The notes: generated by a model not told the origin, from the letters alone. Shown: positions 31,990-44,060, counted from the first letter of the stretch. The stretch is DNA of 64,000 nt from Allomyces arbusculus (GCA_027604705.1 JADHYV010000001.1:806001-870000); one strand, 5' to 3'. Program-made: numbers and translations.

Positions 31990-33099
31990 TTACTTGCCCT
32001 TGTCAAACATCGCATCGAGCTCTTGGGCTGCCTCGGCAATTCCGCGCGCCGCATCCTTGACGCCGAAATGCGGGAACCAGGTCAGGTAACCGACGTACCG
32101 CAGCGCCATGGCCGCGTGGTCGAATGTCTCGTCGAGCGGCTTGGCTGCGGCCACGAGCAGGTCGATCATGGCATCGACGGCACCCGCGTCAAAGATGCCG
32201 GGCGTCTGCCGGGCCCCGGCACGCATCGCGACCAGGTTCGCGAGATACTGCGTGAAGTCTTGGTCCGGATGCCCAAGCCGCGAGCACTCCCAGTCCAGGA
32301 CCGTGATGCGCGTGGGCGCGTCGGCATTGTCGAGCATAATCGAGTTGGGCCACAGGTCGCCGAAAATGCGCCCGGACCGCGCACGCGGATGTTTGAGCGC
32401 CGCCGCGATCCGGTCGGCCCACTTTTGTGCGTCAGGACCGAGCGGCTCGCACTTGGCAATCGTCCTCTGGAAACTTGGTTCGAGGCGGTTGTCAAACAGT
32501 GCCGTCATGCCCGGGTTCAGGTCCTTGGTCGCTCCTGCTGTTGGCACGGCATGCGTGAACGCAATAATCGCATCGGCGAGTGCAGCGAGCTGGTCGCGCG
32601 GGCGCGGCGACTTGAAGTACTTGAGCATGAGCATTGCCTCGGGCGCGTCCACGTCCTCCATGACCAGCGCGTAGTGCGTCGTGCTGAAATGGTACGGCGT
32701 CGGAACGGCCCACGGAATCTTGGCGCTCGACGTTGAAGCAGCACCGCGAACGGCGGTCATGGCCACGAGCGCACTATGCTCGTGAACGGCGCGGTCCTGC
32801 GGCAGGTCAAAGTCCTCGTTCATGCGAAGCTGCGGCGCGAAATATTTGAGAATGACGGTTGAGGTCGCTGGCGGGATGGCCGCGTAGCCCTCTGCAGGCA
32901 CCGGCTCGCCATGCTCGACGGAATCGGCACCCGGCGCGAGCACGACGCGCCAAACGTAGTTGGAGAAGCCGCCTGAGAGCATGTCGACGTCGGCGACGCG
33001 TTTCTTGAGCGCCGGGTCGAGCAAAGAGGCCGCATAGCACGTAACGCCCTCAGGTGTCGTCAGATCGAGGGCGGGCGCGGCGCCAGTGGACGACGACAT
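31990..33099 (-). CDS. APH-fold small-molecule kinase, copy 1
   Basis: This 369-residue protein has the aminoglycoside/choline/methylthioribose kinase fold. Visible parts are the nucleotide loop LSGGFSNYVWRVVL, the ATP-anchoring Lys in TVILKYFAP, the hinge YALVMEDVDAPEAM, the catalytic-loop equivalent GRIFGDLWPNSIML, and the metal-site ITVLDWECSRLGHPDQD. The catalytic loop reads FGD instead of HGD, and the usual Asn is shifted or replaced (WPNS for WPGN). No introns were needed. The start MSSSTGAAPAL was chosen because the duplicate shares it; an in-frame ATG at 33162 also exists. The substrate is unknown; choline, methylthioribose or aminoglycoside-like roles are all possible. It is adjacent to DJ-1 and divergent from the P-loop family. 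Confidence 0.85.
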   Translation of the reverse strand: MSSSTGAAPALDLTTPEGVTCYAASLLDPALKKRVADVDMLSGGFSNYVWRVVLAPGADSVEHGEPVPAEGYAAIPPATSTVILKYFAPQLRMNEDFDLPQDRAVHEHSALVAMTAVRGAASTSSAKIPWAVPTPYHFSTTHYALVMEDVDAPEAMLMLKYFKSPRPRDQLAALADAIIAFTHAVPTAGATKDLNPGMTALFDNRLEPSFQRTIAKCEPLGPDAQKWADRIAAALKHPRARSGRIFGDLWPNSIMLDNADAPTRITVLDWECSRLGHPDQDFTQYLANLVAMRAGARQTPGIFDAGAVDAMIDLLVAAAKPLDETFDHAAMALRYVGYLTWFPHFGVKDAARGIAEAAQELDAMFDKGK

Positions 33100-33479
33100 T
33101 TTCGTGAGTGCGATTTCTGGACCGTTTGCAGGGAGCGCGTCGATGAGACGAGCGGAAGACAAGCAATTTATGAAGAATTTCGACAGCGCGTCTCAACGTG
33201 CCGCGAGATGGTGAGAGCGTGGTTTGGTTGACTCATTCACAACAGATGTTCTGCCCAGACACGGCCCGACAGGACGTACAAGAAGATGGTTGCGACTTGC
33301 GAGTTGAACGCTCACACACAGCTTAGCGTCTGCGCACCATCGCGCAAATGTGCGCTCCGCCATTATGTCCGCCTTATGCCGAGGACATGAGCAAGCATGA
33401 TTGAGCCATTGCCCACCAGCAAATGTGCATGTCCTGGATGCATGGGCGCTCGCTCTGACAGGTGCTCAACTTGTAGCAG

Positions 33480-34108
33480 CAACCCCGCAGCTGCTTGCTC
33501 CTCGCTGGTGTTGGAGCTGCAGAACCTATCCGTACATGTTCTCGTCCCGCCGGGCTTGATCCCACATTGGTACTCTCCTTGCGCGCATTCGCTCCCACAG
33601 CGCGCCCGACGAGCAGGACTTTTTTGCGGCTCTTGACCGGCTCACGTTCATTCAGCGGCTTGTGCGGTGTCGTGCACCAATCTTCGCCAGCGAGACGAAC
33701 GGCACGTTGCTTGTTAACGACGTCTGGCGAACGGCCGAGAACCAGCTGGAAGAGTTGTCACTGGCTGGCGCACTCTTGCCTGACAAGGCGGCCATGGCGT
33801 CGATGCTGATTGTGGCTGGACCAACGCTGTTTATCAGCGATGGGGGGCGCAGAAATGGAGCGCGCGTGGGAATGCCTGGGTCATCCGAGCGGTATGGTAT
33901 TGTCGTGAACCTCCCCAGGTTGCATGTGGACATGACCACCAACATCGAGCAGAGCTTCTTGTGCCTTGGCGACGACGTGCGGGCGAACATGAGCATGATC
34001 GAGACCGAGTGGTTCTTGAACTACAATGACGACGCGCTGGCCGCCGCGTCGCATGGATCCAAGACATGCCATGGTACTGGCACCCCTACAAGCCTGCCAT
34101 TTGATTAG
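33480..34108 (+). pseudogene. P-loop family X, copy A (3' part only)
   Basis: This is a partial relative of the larger copy at 34680-37455. Shared blocks in order are VLVPPGLIPH, ALDRLTFIQRLVRCRAP, AMASMLIVAGPTLFISDGG and GSSERYGIVVNLPRLHVDM. Similarity begins around the middle of the longer copy and extends past the GSSERYG block to FLNYNDDALAAASHG. The N-terminal P-loop part is absent. The two copies look about half identical at protein level, so the duplication is old. Whether the open frame from 33662 is still used is unknown. Confidence 0.5.
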
Positions 34109-34679
34109 GCTGTGAGATTGAGAGAAGAAATCAGCTTGCTGGAATTGGGACATAGCACATCACGCCACATGAAGTGAAAATAGAGATGAAAGGAGAAATT
34201 CAAGGCACATCAGTTGGCGAGGGAGAACTGGACGGTGCCAACATGGAACATGGGACGACCAAGTATGGTGGGGGACACTTGCAAGTGCTCCTGTTCATTA
34301 TTTGATTTTGGGGTGACAACACTGTCACGCAAACAGAATTAACCAGATTGTGAAGCGATATGATTAGATCTAACAAGAAAACGTTTTTCACAGAAAATGC
34401 AGAATTGTGAGTTTGGAATGGTATGGGCACTTAAGGGATGGTGCAAGAAATGAATATGACGCTGGACACCTGAAGTCTGCCTGACGCACCAAACCACCGT
34501 CAACCAGTTGAGCCACCAAAGGAACATCTTTTCCCAACGTGACCGTGCACTTTCTCTTAATTTTCGCCAGTGTCGACGCTGCTGGCATCTGAGCAGCGTC
34601 AAACCACTATCCACCTCCTCTCTCGCCACCACGTTCACATTGACCAGCTCCAGGCATCAACGACGCTTGGCTTGAAGGT

Positions 34680-37455
34680 AAATTGGGGAATACCTCAATC
34701 TCAGCGCGCCTTTTGTGCCGGAAGCCGAAGCCGCGCACGAGATTACGACATTTGCTCGCGCTTCCACGTCACAACGCCTCACGACCGCGATGTTGCAGGG
34801 TCATCCAAGGCACACCGTTCTCCTGTATGCACCAACATCTGCCCGAAGTCGAAGTGAGACCGCTCTGCGACAACAACACAACTGCTCTTCAACCTCTCCT
34901 CCCACAGGAATGCATCTGGATTTGTCGCCATTGTCCACAAGATCCTGACGATGCCAGTTGAGTCGATTGCTGCGCGGCTGCTCGTGCTTGGCCCCTCAGA
35001 GAGCAACAAACGCACAATTGTCAATTTCATTGCCAGCGCACAGGCCACACCACACTTGACGAACACCGGCGCTTACTCGTCTGCTTCGCCCTCGTCCAAC
35101 AACGTCCCAAAAACAGAGCTACACCTCTTAAATCCTGAGTTGACGCTAACGCGATATGAACTTACCCGAAACCGGGGTACCCACGCACGCTGTCAGATTG
35201 GCTCGACGGAGCAATCGGATGGTCCAAGAGCATGGCGAGAATCAAGCCGAGGCGTACCTGGATGTTATCGACTATCAGAAAGGCCGGTGCACGCTGCGAC
35301 CCATGCCGCGAAGCACAGCCGATGCAGACGACCTGAATCTGGCGCTCGAGATTATCCAGTTGCTTGGGATCCGGGGCACGATGTTCAGAGTGGACCCAAA
35401 CCGGTCCACAAAAGTGACCGACGCAACCATGCAGATTGATAAGCTTGGTGGCAGCGTGGACGCTATTGTGATTGTGCTCCGGTTCGTATTATTCCCATGC
35501 TTCTCAACTATCTTCTGCTTGTCATTATGTGTCTGTACCGTTTGCTCACGCACTCTCTATGAATGAGCGATAGGCATGTTCTGTCACTTGGCGCCAATAC
35601 GCTCAACGTGCTCGATTTTTACCTTAACTTGCTTGTCAAGTACACGCAGAACCTGGTTGCCGTCTACCCTCATTACTATCCCTCTCATGCTGCTGAACAC
35701 GGCGTCTCCCTGAACCTGACGGACCGCATTGAGCCGTTTGAAGCATGGACCTTGGGCGACCACCTTGCTCCCACAATGAACATTCCGATGAATAACCGGA
35801 TTTCTGAGTGGCTGAAAGAGTACGCGGGCCACGCTGCGTTCTGCTACCAGCAGCTCATGACGTTTTTGCAAGTGGTGAGCAATCTTGCTGAGGAACGGCC
35901 AGGTGTGGACCCGGTTCGCGGTCCTCGATTTGCGTTCACTGCAGCACAGAATGAGGGAGCGGTGGCGACGCTGCCAGAGGGGGATGCGGCTCCCGCGGCG
36001 AGCGTTACGGTGGAGGGTGGTGCAGTGGATGAAGGCACTGTGGTTTCAACGCTGGGGCTGTCCAATGCTGATACGACGGCTGCAAAAGGCGAGGCTGTAT
36101 CGACCAGCGCGGCTGACTTGATAACCACGACCAAAAGTATGCGCGCCGCCACCACGGATTTCGCCCCGTCACCACGGATTCCGCGCCGCATGTTTTTGAC
36201 GGACCGGCCGTTGCTCAAGTGCTCACGTCTGTTCCCTTGCGCACTACCGGTCCTATTGTCACGTATGGTGGCCTGCTGACCGCTTTGGCCGAGTTCCAAG
36301 CATCCCATTGTGCGCTCCCAAAGCCGCTCAAGCAAATCGCTGCATTCACCAGCCCAGTCGATCGTGCCGCGATAGCGCATGCGGCGTCAACGACGCTCGT
36401 CCTCGTCCCGCCGCGTCTGGTCCCACTGATCGATACGTTTCTCGCGCGCAAGGTTGCTCATGGCACGACCTACGAGCAGGACTCGTACTCGGCGCTCGAT
36501 CGCCGCGCATTCCTTCAACGGCTCATCCAGTGTCGTGCGCTCGTCTCTATCAACGAAACAAACAGCGCGCTGCCGCACACGCTTCCGACCGTGCTTAAAA
36601 CCAACGCATGGCGCGTGACTGCGAACCGGCCTACAGAGATTCCGCTCCCCGACGCGCTCTCGTCCGCCGAAGCCGCTATTGCCACGCTTCTGGTCGTCAC
36701 GCTTGCCCAACACTCTTTATCAATGACGGCGCGCACAAGAACGGCGGCAACGCGGGCGCGCCCGGATCGTACGAACGGTTCGCAATTGCCGTGCCCTTGG
36801 CCGGATCGTGCGTGGACGTCGCCATTGAAATAGAGGTGCGCGTGCGGTGCGGTGGCGACGGCGCACAGATGCACCAGATGTTTGAGTCCGAGTCGGCGGC
36901 ATCTTTATACCGACAACGATGCTGAGAACGCCCGGCCTGGCCGTGACCCAATCGCCGGTTGCAGACGGCCCACGCCGCGGTCCTGGTCGAGTGCATTACA
37001 CGCAGCGGCGAAGGTGGGCAGCCCGTCTACCTGCTGTTTGTCGGGCATGCGCTCGGGGCACGGCAAGGCGCGATTATTCTGCCCGAAGTCCTGGATGCCG
37101 TCTCACAGTCGCCGTGCTCGCGCGAGCCACCTGGCGTGCATCGACATGGTGTGGATTAACCTGGCGTCGAGCGTGGACGTGCCGCAAACTGTGACGACGC
37201 GCGGCGGTGCCAAGGTGGCAGTGCGTGTACCGCGTGATAATCCCGCTGCGACTCTGCCGGACCCGTACCGTGATAAATACCTGCTCATGGTCGTCCTACT
37301 GGACCGACGCAAATGCGCTGCCCGGGTACGGGTACTGGGCGGGCGCGCTGGAAGCGTCGGCGAATGCCGTTGTCGCTTGCTGTTCGCTGGTCCCGGAGCT
37401 GCACAATCCACTGATCAACAAGGGGATGCTGGACCGGATCGTCGTGCAGGATTGA
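34680..37455 (+). pseudogene. P-loop family X, copy B (longest copy, probably decaying)
   Basis: I do not recognise this family by name. An N-terminal segment (FVAIVHKILT, then ARLLVLGPSESNKRTIVNF) resembles a degenerate Walker A P-loop. Later come AYLDVIDYQKG, GGSVDAIVIVLRHVLSLGAN, LVKYTQNLVAVYPHYYPSHA and EWLKEYAGHAAFCYQQLM, a pattern reminiscent of GTPase domains such as AIG1-type, which is inference only. The C-terminal part has LVLVPPRLVPLIDTF, ALDRRAFLQRLIQCRALV, GAPGSYERFAIAV, VYLLFVGHALGARQGAIILP and LVPELHNPLINKGML. Some joins are explained by introns (35481-35571 region with GTTCGT donor; ~36139-36219 with GTATGC donor); others are not, so continuity is doubtful. It is divergent from the APH kinase. 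Confidence 0.45.
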
Positions 37456-38152
37456 TGGGGTGTGGATTGTTTGGCTGGCAGCGCAGACCTGCTGATCGGT
37501 GCGGCCGTCATCGTGGCTCACCCATCGGCGTACCAGGTGGAGAATAGACAGAGTGCATGATGGCCGGATTGATTATTTGTTTGAGTGCGATAGCGCGAGG
37601 AGAGACGCAGGGCCAGATGGAACCAACAGGCCTCTCCTTCCGAGCCCGCTGCTCAGAAGCCTGTATTGACGGACGTGATTGCTCATGCGATGTATTTGGT
37701 GCGCAAACGTGATGGATCTAATAGATCTACCACAGCGGATCAAAGGAGAATAGACGGCTTGCATTCTTTGGACGAGAAGCGATTTTGTTCGTAGGGGGGG
37801 GAGAGATGAGATGAAGCGAGGAGAGGGAGGGAGGGCGGTGGTGTGAAAAGACGAAATGGTTGACAAGAAAGACACGCATCAAAGAAAGAGGAAGGGAAGG
37901 GAGGGGTGTGTGAAAGACAAAGGTGAGATCGAAGGGGGTGGGGTGGGAGGGGTGGGGGTTGGAAAATGAAATCCAAAGCAAGGTCCGACTGGGCATTCAT
38001 GGGTGAGAGAGGAGCGAGAGGGGAGAGGGAAGAGAGGACGTGGGAGGAAAAACGGAGAGGAAGGAAGAAAAAATGAGGTTCAAGACGCATGGTTGATGAC
38101 GACCAAGACCTGAGCCGCGTAGCTGACGAGACGTGAGCACTACACCAACCCA
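37456..38152. other. Intergenic purine-rich region with G-run cluster
   Basis: From about 37785 to 38085 the + strand is strongly purine-rich (GA and GGGA runs) with few pyrimidines. A tight cluster of five G-runs lies at 37934-37958. It lies between the P-loop family copy and the 3' end of a minus-strand gene. No coding signal was seen. Confidence 0.6.
37934..37958 (+). repeat. Potential G-quadruplex motif
   Basis: Five runs of 3-5 G are separated by single bases (T, T, A, T), all on the + strand. Four or more G-runs with one-base loops is the strongest class of predicted quadruplex sequence. It sits about 200 bases past the stop of the minus-strand gene at 38153. Confidence 0.7.
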
Positions 38153-41100
38153 TCACACCGGCACCGGCTTCCTCGCCACGACTCCACACTCATTAATATC
38201 CGCCGCGACCGCCGCCTCCATCGCGACCACTTCCGACAGGACCCCACCATCCGACGACGACGTCCACGACGCCGCCGACGACACGAACGGCGGGACCAGC
38301 GGCGACGCCGTGCCGTGATCCCTCGACGGTTCCGGCGTCCCGGTCGACGCAAACACGACACTCTTTGACTTGGCCGGCGCAACGTGCGCCTCGCTGCCTA
38401 CAGCCTCGTCGCGCTCGCCATCTACTTCGCTGATACTCGCGACCGACGTGGCCACACTCTCACGCCGCGACCGGCGCGCGCGCATCACACCGCCTTCCGG
38501 CGCGACCACGGCACTCGCCGCCATTTCGCGCTTGATCCGCGCGCGCACGTGCCGGAGCGTCTTGACCGCGCGGTGCAGGGCGGCAATCTCGTCGCCACCA
38601 TCCTCCTCCCCACCCGCCACCGCGACGGAACTCGAATGCAGCGGCGTCCAGGCGGTCGCCGTATCCGCGACCGCGCGCGCGAGCGTCGCGTGGCGACAGA
38701 CTTCGCGAATCGCCGCCGACAGAGCGCGCGGGTTGGTCGCCGGTGGGAGCGGGGCCTCGAGTGGCGGCGCGACGAGGTCAAGCACAAACAGCGCGACCGC
38801 GTGACCCAACGGGAGCGGCGCGCCACCGGGGGAGGTCAGTGCGCGCGGGAGGACGGACAGGACGGCGAATTTCCCGTTGAGTGCGTCGCCGACGCCGCCG
38901 ACAATCGCCACGTCCGCGTCGGCGACCCACGCACGCAGGATCGCGCGGCGAGCGGTCCCACCACCGGTGTTGCCGGCGCTCCCGGCGGCAGAGGTGATGC
39001 GGTCGAGCACGTACGCGAGGACTTGCGCGAGGACCGGCACCACGTCGCGCAGGAGGTTGAGCATGACGGCCGCGTCCCAGCCGTGAAACGTGGAGGACGT
39101 CCCGCTACACCTTGGCCGGCGGGTGATGTCGCGCATCATTGCGGGGGACTGCGCGTAGACGGGCGTGATGCGCGCGAACGCGCCGTTGCGCAGCGGGAAG
39201 AACTTGTCGGTCGGGACGAGACGCAGCGGTTTGGAACTGGAACCAGACCTCGACGACGAGGCGATCGAGCTGGGCAGGGACGCAGTCGTGGATGCCGAGG
39301 GCGTGCGGTCGTGTCGGCCCGGGGGCATGTCGGGGAGCAGTTCGCCGTGGCCGTGGACAGGTGGGAGGAGGTCGCTGCTGCGGCCGCCGTCGCCGCCGGT
39401 AGATGCGGTCGTCGTGCAAACGGAGTCGGAACCTTTGGTCTGAGCCGCGGTGAGGACGTGGTCGACAAAGTCGCACCAGTGCCGCGCGGCGTCGGCGAGC
39501 GCGGGCGGGTATAGGTGGACCAAGTATGCCTATCCTCAACGGAAACGCGTCGGTCAGTACATGGTCCCGAATCACGGATAAACACGCAATCCATACCTTG
39601 CCCTCCACATCCTTGACGCGCACAACCGAATACCCCGGCCCATCCCATACCTGCCCTTCACCAGCAGCATCCTGCACGGGCTCATAAAGCACCTGCCAAA
39701 TCTCCATTTCGCCACAGTAAAACGCCTCCCACCGGGTCGCCATACTGCGCTGCTGCCCGGCCCACCGCGGACCATCGTCGTCATCGTCCGACCGTGCACC
39801 ACCATGCTCCTCGTCCGAATCACTCACGGCCGGATCGGGCTCACACACGCTCGCCGCGGCCTCGACCAATGCAGCCGCCGCGAGCGCACCAATTTCCACG
39901 CCATCATCCATTTCCTGCGCAACAAACGAAGCGGTCGGCAAATCCCCGGCGCAGTCGGCAGGCACCGTCGGCGCGAGCGTCACGTCACCCAGAGAGCGGC
40001 ACAACGCCCAGCTGCCGTTCAAGCTCGACGTGGACGCGGCATCCGAGTGCATGCTCGCGTGCATGCGATCCTCGACGGGTACCCAGTCGCACGTGGTCGT
40101 GGAAGTTGGTTCAACGTCGTCATCGAACGCGGAATCGTGCTTGGCGGCCACCAGCCGGTGCGTAGGTCTGCCGTCGACGAGCACATGCGTGCGCACGGGA
40201 GGCGGGGGCGATGCGGACCGGCGTCGCGTCGGGGTCGCGGACGACGCGCGCGAGATGGCCCGAAGCGTCGTATTGCTGCTGGAGGGCACGAAGGAGATGG
40301 ACGATGACAAACTGGTAGCGCGTGGCCGCGACGTCGTCGGCGACATGGACTCGGATGCGGGGACATCGGCGGTCGCGGGTGCGGCCTCGTGCGCGACGAG
40401 CGTCTCGTGCACCGACGCTTCGGCGGTCGCACGTGCCGCAAACTGGGTGGACTGCATCGCGCGCCGGCGCGCAGCAATGATGCGGGCGACGAGCACGACA
40501 AACAGCACAAGGATCGCACACGCAGCGACGTTTGCGGTCCACGGGGCCTTGCTCTCGCGCAGATCGAGTGTGCGGCGCATGGTGGGGGCCAGCGGCATAG
40601 CAAAGCGGTGCAAGTCAGGGGACATGGCGGCAGCGGGCGTGTAGGCCCGGATGGGGGCGTGCAAGTCCACGACAGCAGAATGAATCGTGTCCACAACGGG
40701 GTCTAGATCCGCGATGAGAGCCTCGACGACGGGCGGCGGGACACGAGACGGCGCATCGTCGTGGACGCGGGGCGCGACGGGTCGGACAGGACGCGGCGAC
40801 AGCGGCGACGCGGGCCGAATGGGCGCGCTGGCAGGGGTCGCACGCGGCAGGTCGTCGGTACGGTCGAGGATCGGGATGCGGATCAGCGTGGCAGGGTCCG
40901 GGTCCGGGTGCATGTGCGGGAGCGGGTCGCGGGCAACGAGCGGCGGGCCAGGCGGGGGCAGGGCGGGCCCGGGTCCATGGGCAAGGGTCGGGTCCGAGGC
41001 GACGGCATGTCGTGGTGCGGGCGAGGCAAGGTTGTGGTCGTCGGGTCCCGAGGCTCGTGCATGCGTGTTGGGCAATGACTCGCTGGCCCGATCCGCGTTG

Positions 41101-41744
41101 GGCGTTGGTGCCACGGGTCGTGGCTTGCGAAGCGCGTCGCCGTCGGCGGGGTCGGCGTCATGCGGTCGCAGCGGGGGTGGTGGAGTTGCCGGTGCGGGGG
41201 GTCGCAGCGCATCCTGCACTCCGTCTTCTTGGCGCACCAACGCGCCGGCCTGCGCGTCGTCGGAAGCGGATTCAGGCGTGTGTGCAGGGCTTGCCACACG
41301 CCGAAGCAACGCCGGCGCCGGCGTCGCGTCGACCGCCGACGTTCGCCCGCGCGGTGCGAGCGGGAGCCACTGCGCCGGAATCTCGACTCGCACCGACGGA
41401 GAGCACCATGACGACGCGGCCGCGCGCGCGGCACTGCACCCAAGCGCGACGACGTGTCGGTCGGCGTCGTACTCGGCGAGTCCGAGCGCATTCAGTGCGA
41501 GCGCGGTCGCCGTGTACACGGTCACCGCGGCGACCGAGGCTCGTACGAGACGGCGCGCGACGATCACAGCGGTCGAGGATGCAGGCGGCGCGGGAGCGAG
41601 CGGGACCGCGGCCGGTAGAGGGAGCGGCGGCGGTGCGAAGGGGAGCATGGGCGGCTCGGCGGCGGCGAGGCGCCTTGTCATGGAGCGGGTGCGCACCATG
41701 GTGGAGCGCGTCGCGTGCGGCGGCGGCATGACGGTGTCGGCCAT
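38153..41744 (-). CDS. Large membrane protein of unknown family
   Basis: I do not recognise this protein. Exons are 41744-39597 and 39529-38153 with a 67-nt intron in phase 0, giving 1174 residues. It has two hydrophobic segments: about residues 55-88 (VIVARRLVRASVAAVTVYTA) and 400-425 (TANVAACAILVLFVVLVARI), followed by an Arg-rich stop (ARRRAM). Between them is a Pro/Asp/Arg-rich low-complexity stretch. After the second is a Ser/Thr-rich, acidic region, then an apparently folded part spanning the splice (RWEAFYCGEMEIWQVLYEP, VKDVEGKAYLVHLYPPALAD) and helical segments (AAVMLNLLRDVVPVLAQVLA). The C-terminal 150 residues are Ser/Val/Asp-rich. The start is uncertain; an in-frame ATG at 42158 would add 138 residues. 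Confidence 0.6.
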
Positions 41745-43050
41745 GGTGCAGGCAGGGGAAAGGCGGGGAGACGGGGCGGGGGTGGGGGTGGGGGTGGGGC
41801 AGGGCAGCCGAGTGCCGCCAGGAGGAGAAGAAGGAGCGGCAGGTGCGTTGTCGCCGGCCGTGCAAGGCGACGCGGCGCTGGACGTGAAGCCGGCTCGGAA
41901 GAACTGGCCGCGTTGACGTTGGAGCTGCGCCGGGGTTGTTGCGAGTGCGAGACACGGCCACGCGTTCGACGGTTGCGAGACACGCGCACCGCGACAGACC
42001 CCCGACTTGCGCGCGTGTTCCCACGTCGGGCCGCGCTGCGACCAAGAAATAAATTGCTCGGGTGACACGCTGCGCCCGCCCCGCCCCCGCCCTACGCGCC
42101 GGATCGTCGTTCTCCCATCCCGCCCCCCCGCGTCTGGTGGTGGCTCGACGGCGCTCACGTCGACGCCGCGGTCCCTGGCTGGCGGCGAATCTCAAGTTGG
42201 GGGTTAGCACCACCACCCTGCCGTGTCCGTGCGCCAATCGCAAAACCAACCCGATCGCGGTGTGGGGCGCCCCGCGCCAACGGCAAACCGAATCGTGAGT
42301 CGCCAACCCCACCACCAACGGTGATTTTACGCCGGTGCTACGGCTCGCGCACATGCACGCACCCACGCCTCTCACGCGCGCAAATAAATGTGCCGCGGCC
42401 GCCGCCGTGATCCTGAACACTTTCCTCTCGTCCTTGGTCTCCGGTCCTTGTGTGGTCGCGCGTCGGTCATCTCGTCCTTGGCAAGCTCCTCTCCTCATCC
42501 AAGTCGAGCGAGCTGCACCGGTCAGGTCCGCGCTCCTTCAACTCTCTCTCTCGCACGCCAGCAGCAACGAACCAGCCGACCTTATCGCCCGCACCCACGA
42601 CACTGGCGCTCTCTTTTGCACCGAGTCGCGTACGTTTATTGCAACGCATGATCATGGCCGCGGCTGCGCACGCGAGTCTTTGACCAGGCGATGACGAGAA
42701 GCCTTCTGCCGAAATGAACGGAGGGCGCTTGTCACGTGGGGATGACATGAGCGCGCCGCGGCCGTCTCCGGAAGGGACGACATCAAAAATGATTGCAGCC
42801 TGACCATGCCGCGGCTCTTTTCTTTCATCTGTTGATCGTGTTTGATCGCGCACCCGACGCTTGCTCGCGCGTCGCCACTCGTCGTTCTTGTTGTCGTCGT
42901 CTCCGTCACCGCGGTCGCTCTCTCTCCGCCCGCGCGACCAGCAGCAAAAAACCCGCCAGCATCCGCACCCGGACCAGCACCGCCCGCACTCGCTCGACCG
43001 TGATCACGACTCGACCTCCCCGACCGTAAACCATCGCCATCGTCACCACC
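41745..43050. other. Divergent upstream region
   Basis: This lies between the unknown membrane protein (-) and YHM2 (+). The first 400 bases are open in frame with the minus-strand gene and could be coding if an upstream start is used. The 42.3-43.05 kb part is C/T/A-rich leader-like sequence on the + strand. No further gene was supported. Confidence 0.45.
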
Positions 43051-44060
43051 ATGGCCGCCCCCGCATCCACCGCCGCGCCCGCGCCCGTCATCAAGAAAAA
43101 GGCCTTTTCTTGGCAAAACCTGGCCATTGGCGCCGCCATCCAGACGTTCGAGGTCTCAACGCTCGGGCAGCCCTTCGAGGTCGTCAAGACGCACATGGCC
43201 GCACACCGCGGCGACAATCTCGTCACGGCCATTCAAAAGACCTACCAGCGCGGCGGGCTGCGCGGGTTCTGGCAGGGCCTGATTCCGGTACGCTGCTTTC
43301 TGTTCGCGCAGTCCATCGCTGTTTCTTTCATGCAGCCATCTCACGTCTCGCACTTGCCATGCCATCGATAAACTAGTGGGCCTGGATCGAAGCCTCGACC
43401 AAAGGCGGCGTCCTGCTCTTCGCCTCGTCGGAACTCGAGTACCACGCGCGCGCCAAGTTCAACCTTTCCCCCGCGTGGGCCGGCCTCGTCGGCGGGTGCG
43501 GCGGCGGGCTCGCGCAGGCCTACACGACGATGGGCTTCTGCACGTTCATGAAAACCGTCGAGGTGACGCGGCACAAGGCGGCCGGTACCGCCAACCTGTC
43601 GACGTGGGCGGTTGCCGCCGACGTGTTCCGGCGCGAAGGCATTCGCGGGCTCAACAAGGGCGTGTCTGCCGTCGCGGTCCGGCAAATGACCAACTGGGGA
43701 TCGCGGCTTGGGATTTCGCGGTTCACCGAAAAAATCATGAAGGGCGACGACAAGCACCGGAAATTGACGGTGCCTGAACGAATTGCGTCGGCGGTGATTG
43801 GCGGTGCCTTGGCGTGCTGGAACCAGCCGATCGAGGTGATTCGCGTGGAGATGCAGTCGCAGGCGAAAGCGGCCGACCGCCCGCAGAACCTGAATATCTG
43901 GAGTACGGCCAAGTACATTTTCCAGCGCAACGGCGTGCGCGGGTTCTACCGCGGTGTCACGCCGCGGATTGGGCTGTCGGTCTACTTGACCGTGTGCATG
44001 GTGTTTGGGGGGGACCAGATCAAGGCCTACTTTGCCGAGAAGAGCAAGAAGGACGAGTAG
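43051..44060 (+). CDS. Mitochondrial citrate/2-oxoglutarate carrier Yhm2
   Basis: Yhm2 exchanges citrate and 2-oxoglutarate across the mitochondrial inner membrane and supports NADPH shuttling. Exons are 43051-43287 and 43377-44060, phase 0, giving 306 residues, the normal length for a three-repeat carrier. The sequence follows yeast Yhm2 almost block by block: STLGQPFEVVKTHMAAHR, GLIPWAWIEASTKGGVLLF, AYTTMGFCTFMKTVEVTRHK, AVRQMTNWGSRLGISR, WNQPIEVIRVEMQSQ and GFYRGVTPRIGLSVY. The Px[DE]xx[KR] signatures appear as PFEVVK and PIEVIR, with the middle repeat divergent (TMGFCTFMK), as in Yhm2. The splice restores IPWAWIEAS. Confidence 0.96.

Noticed and set aside
33180-38150. Reading the 33-38 kb region as a retroelement or DNA transposon
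   Set aside because: No reverse transcriptase, integrase or transposase motif and no terminal repeats were seen; the segments are relatives of each other with a P-loop-like motif instead.
38384-39514. 376-codon + strand frame opposite the unknown membrane protein
   Set aside because: It is Arg/Gly/Asp-rich and shadows the minus-strand exon, which has hydrophobic segments and a phase-consistent intron.
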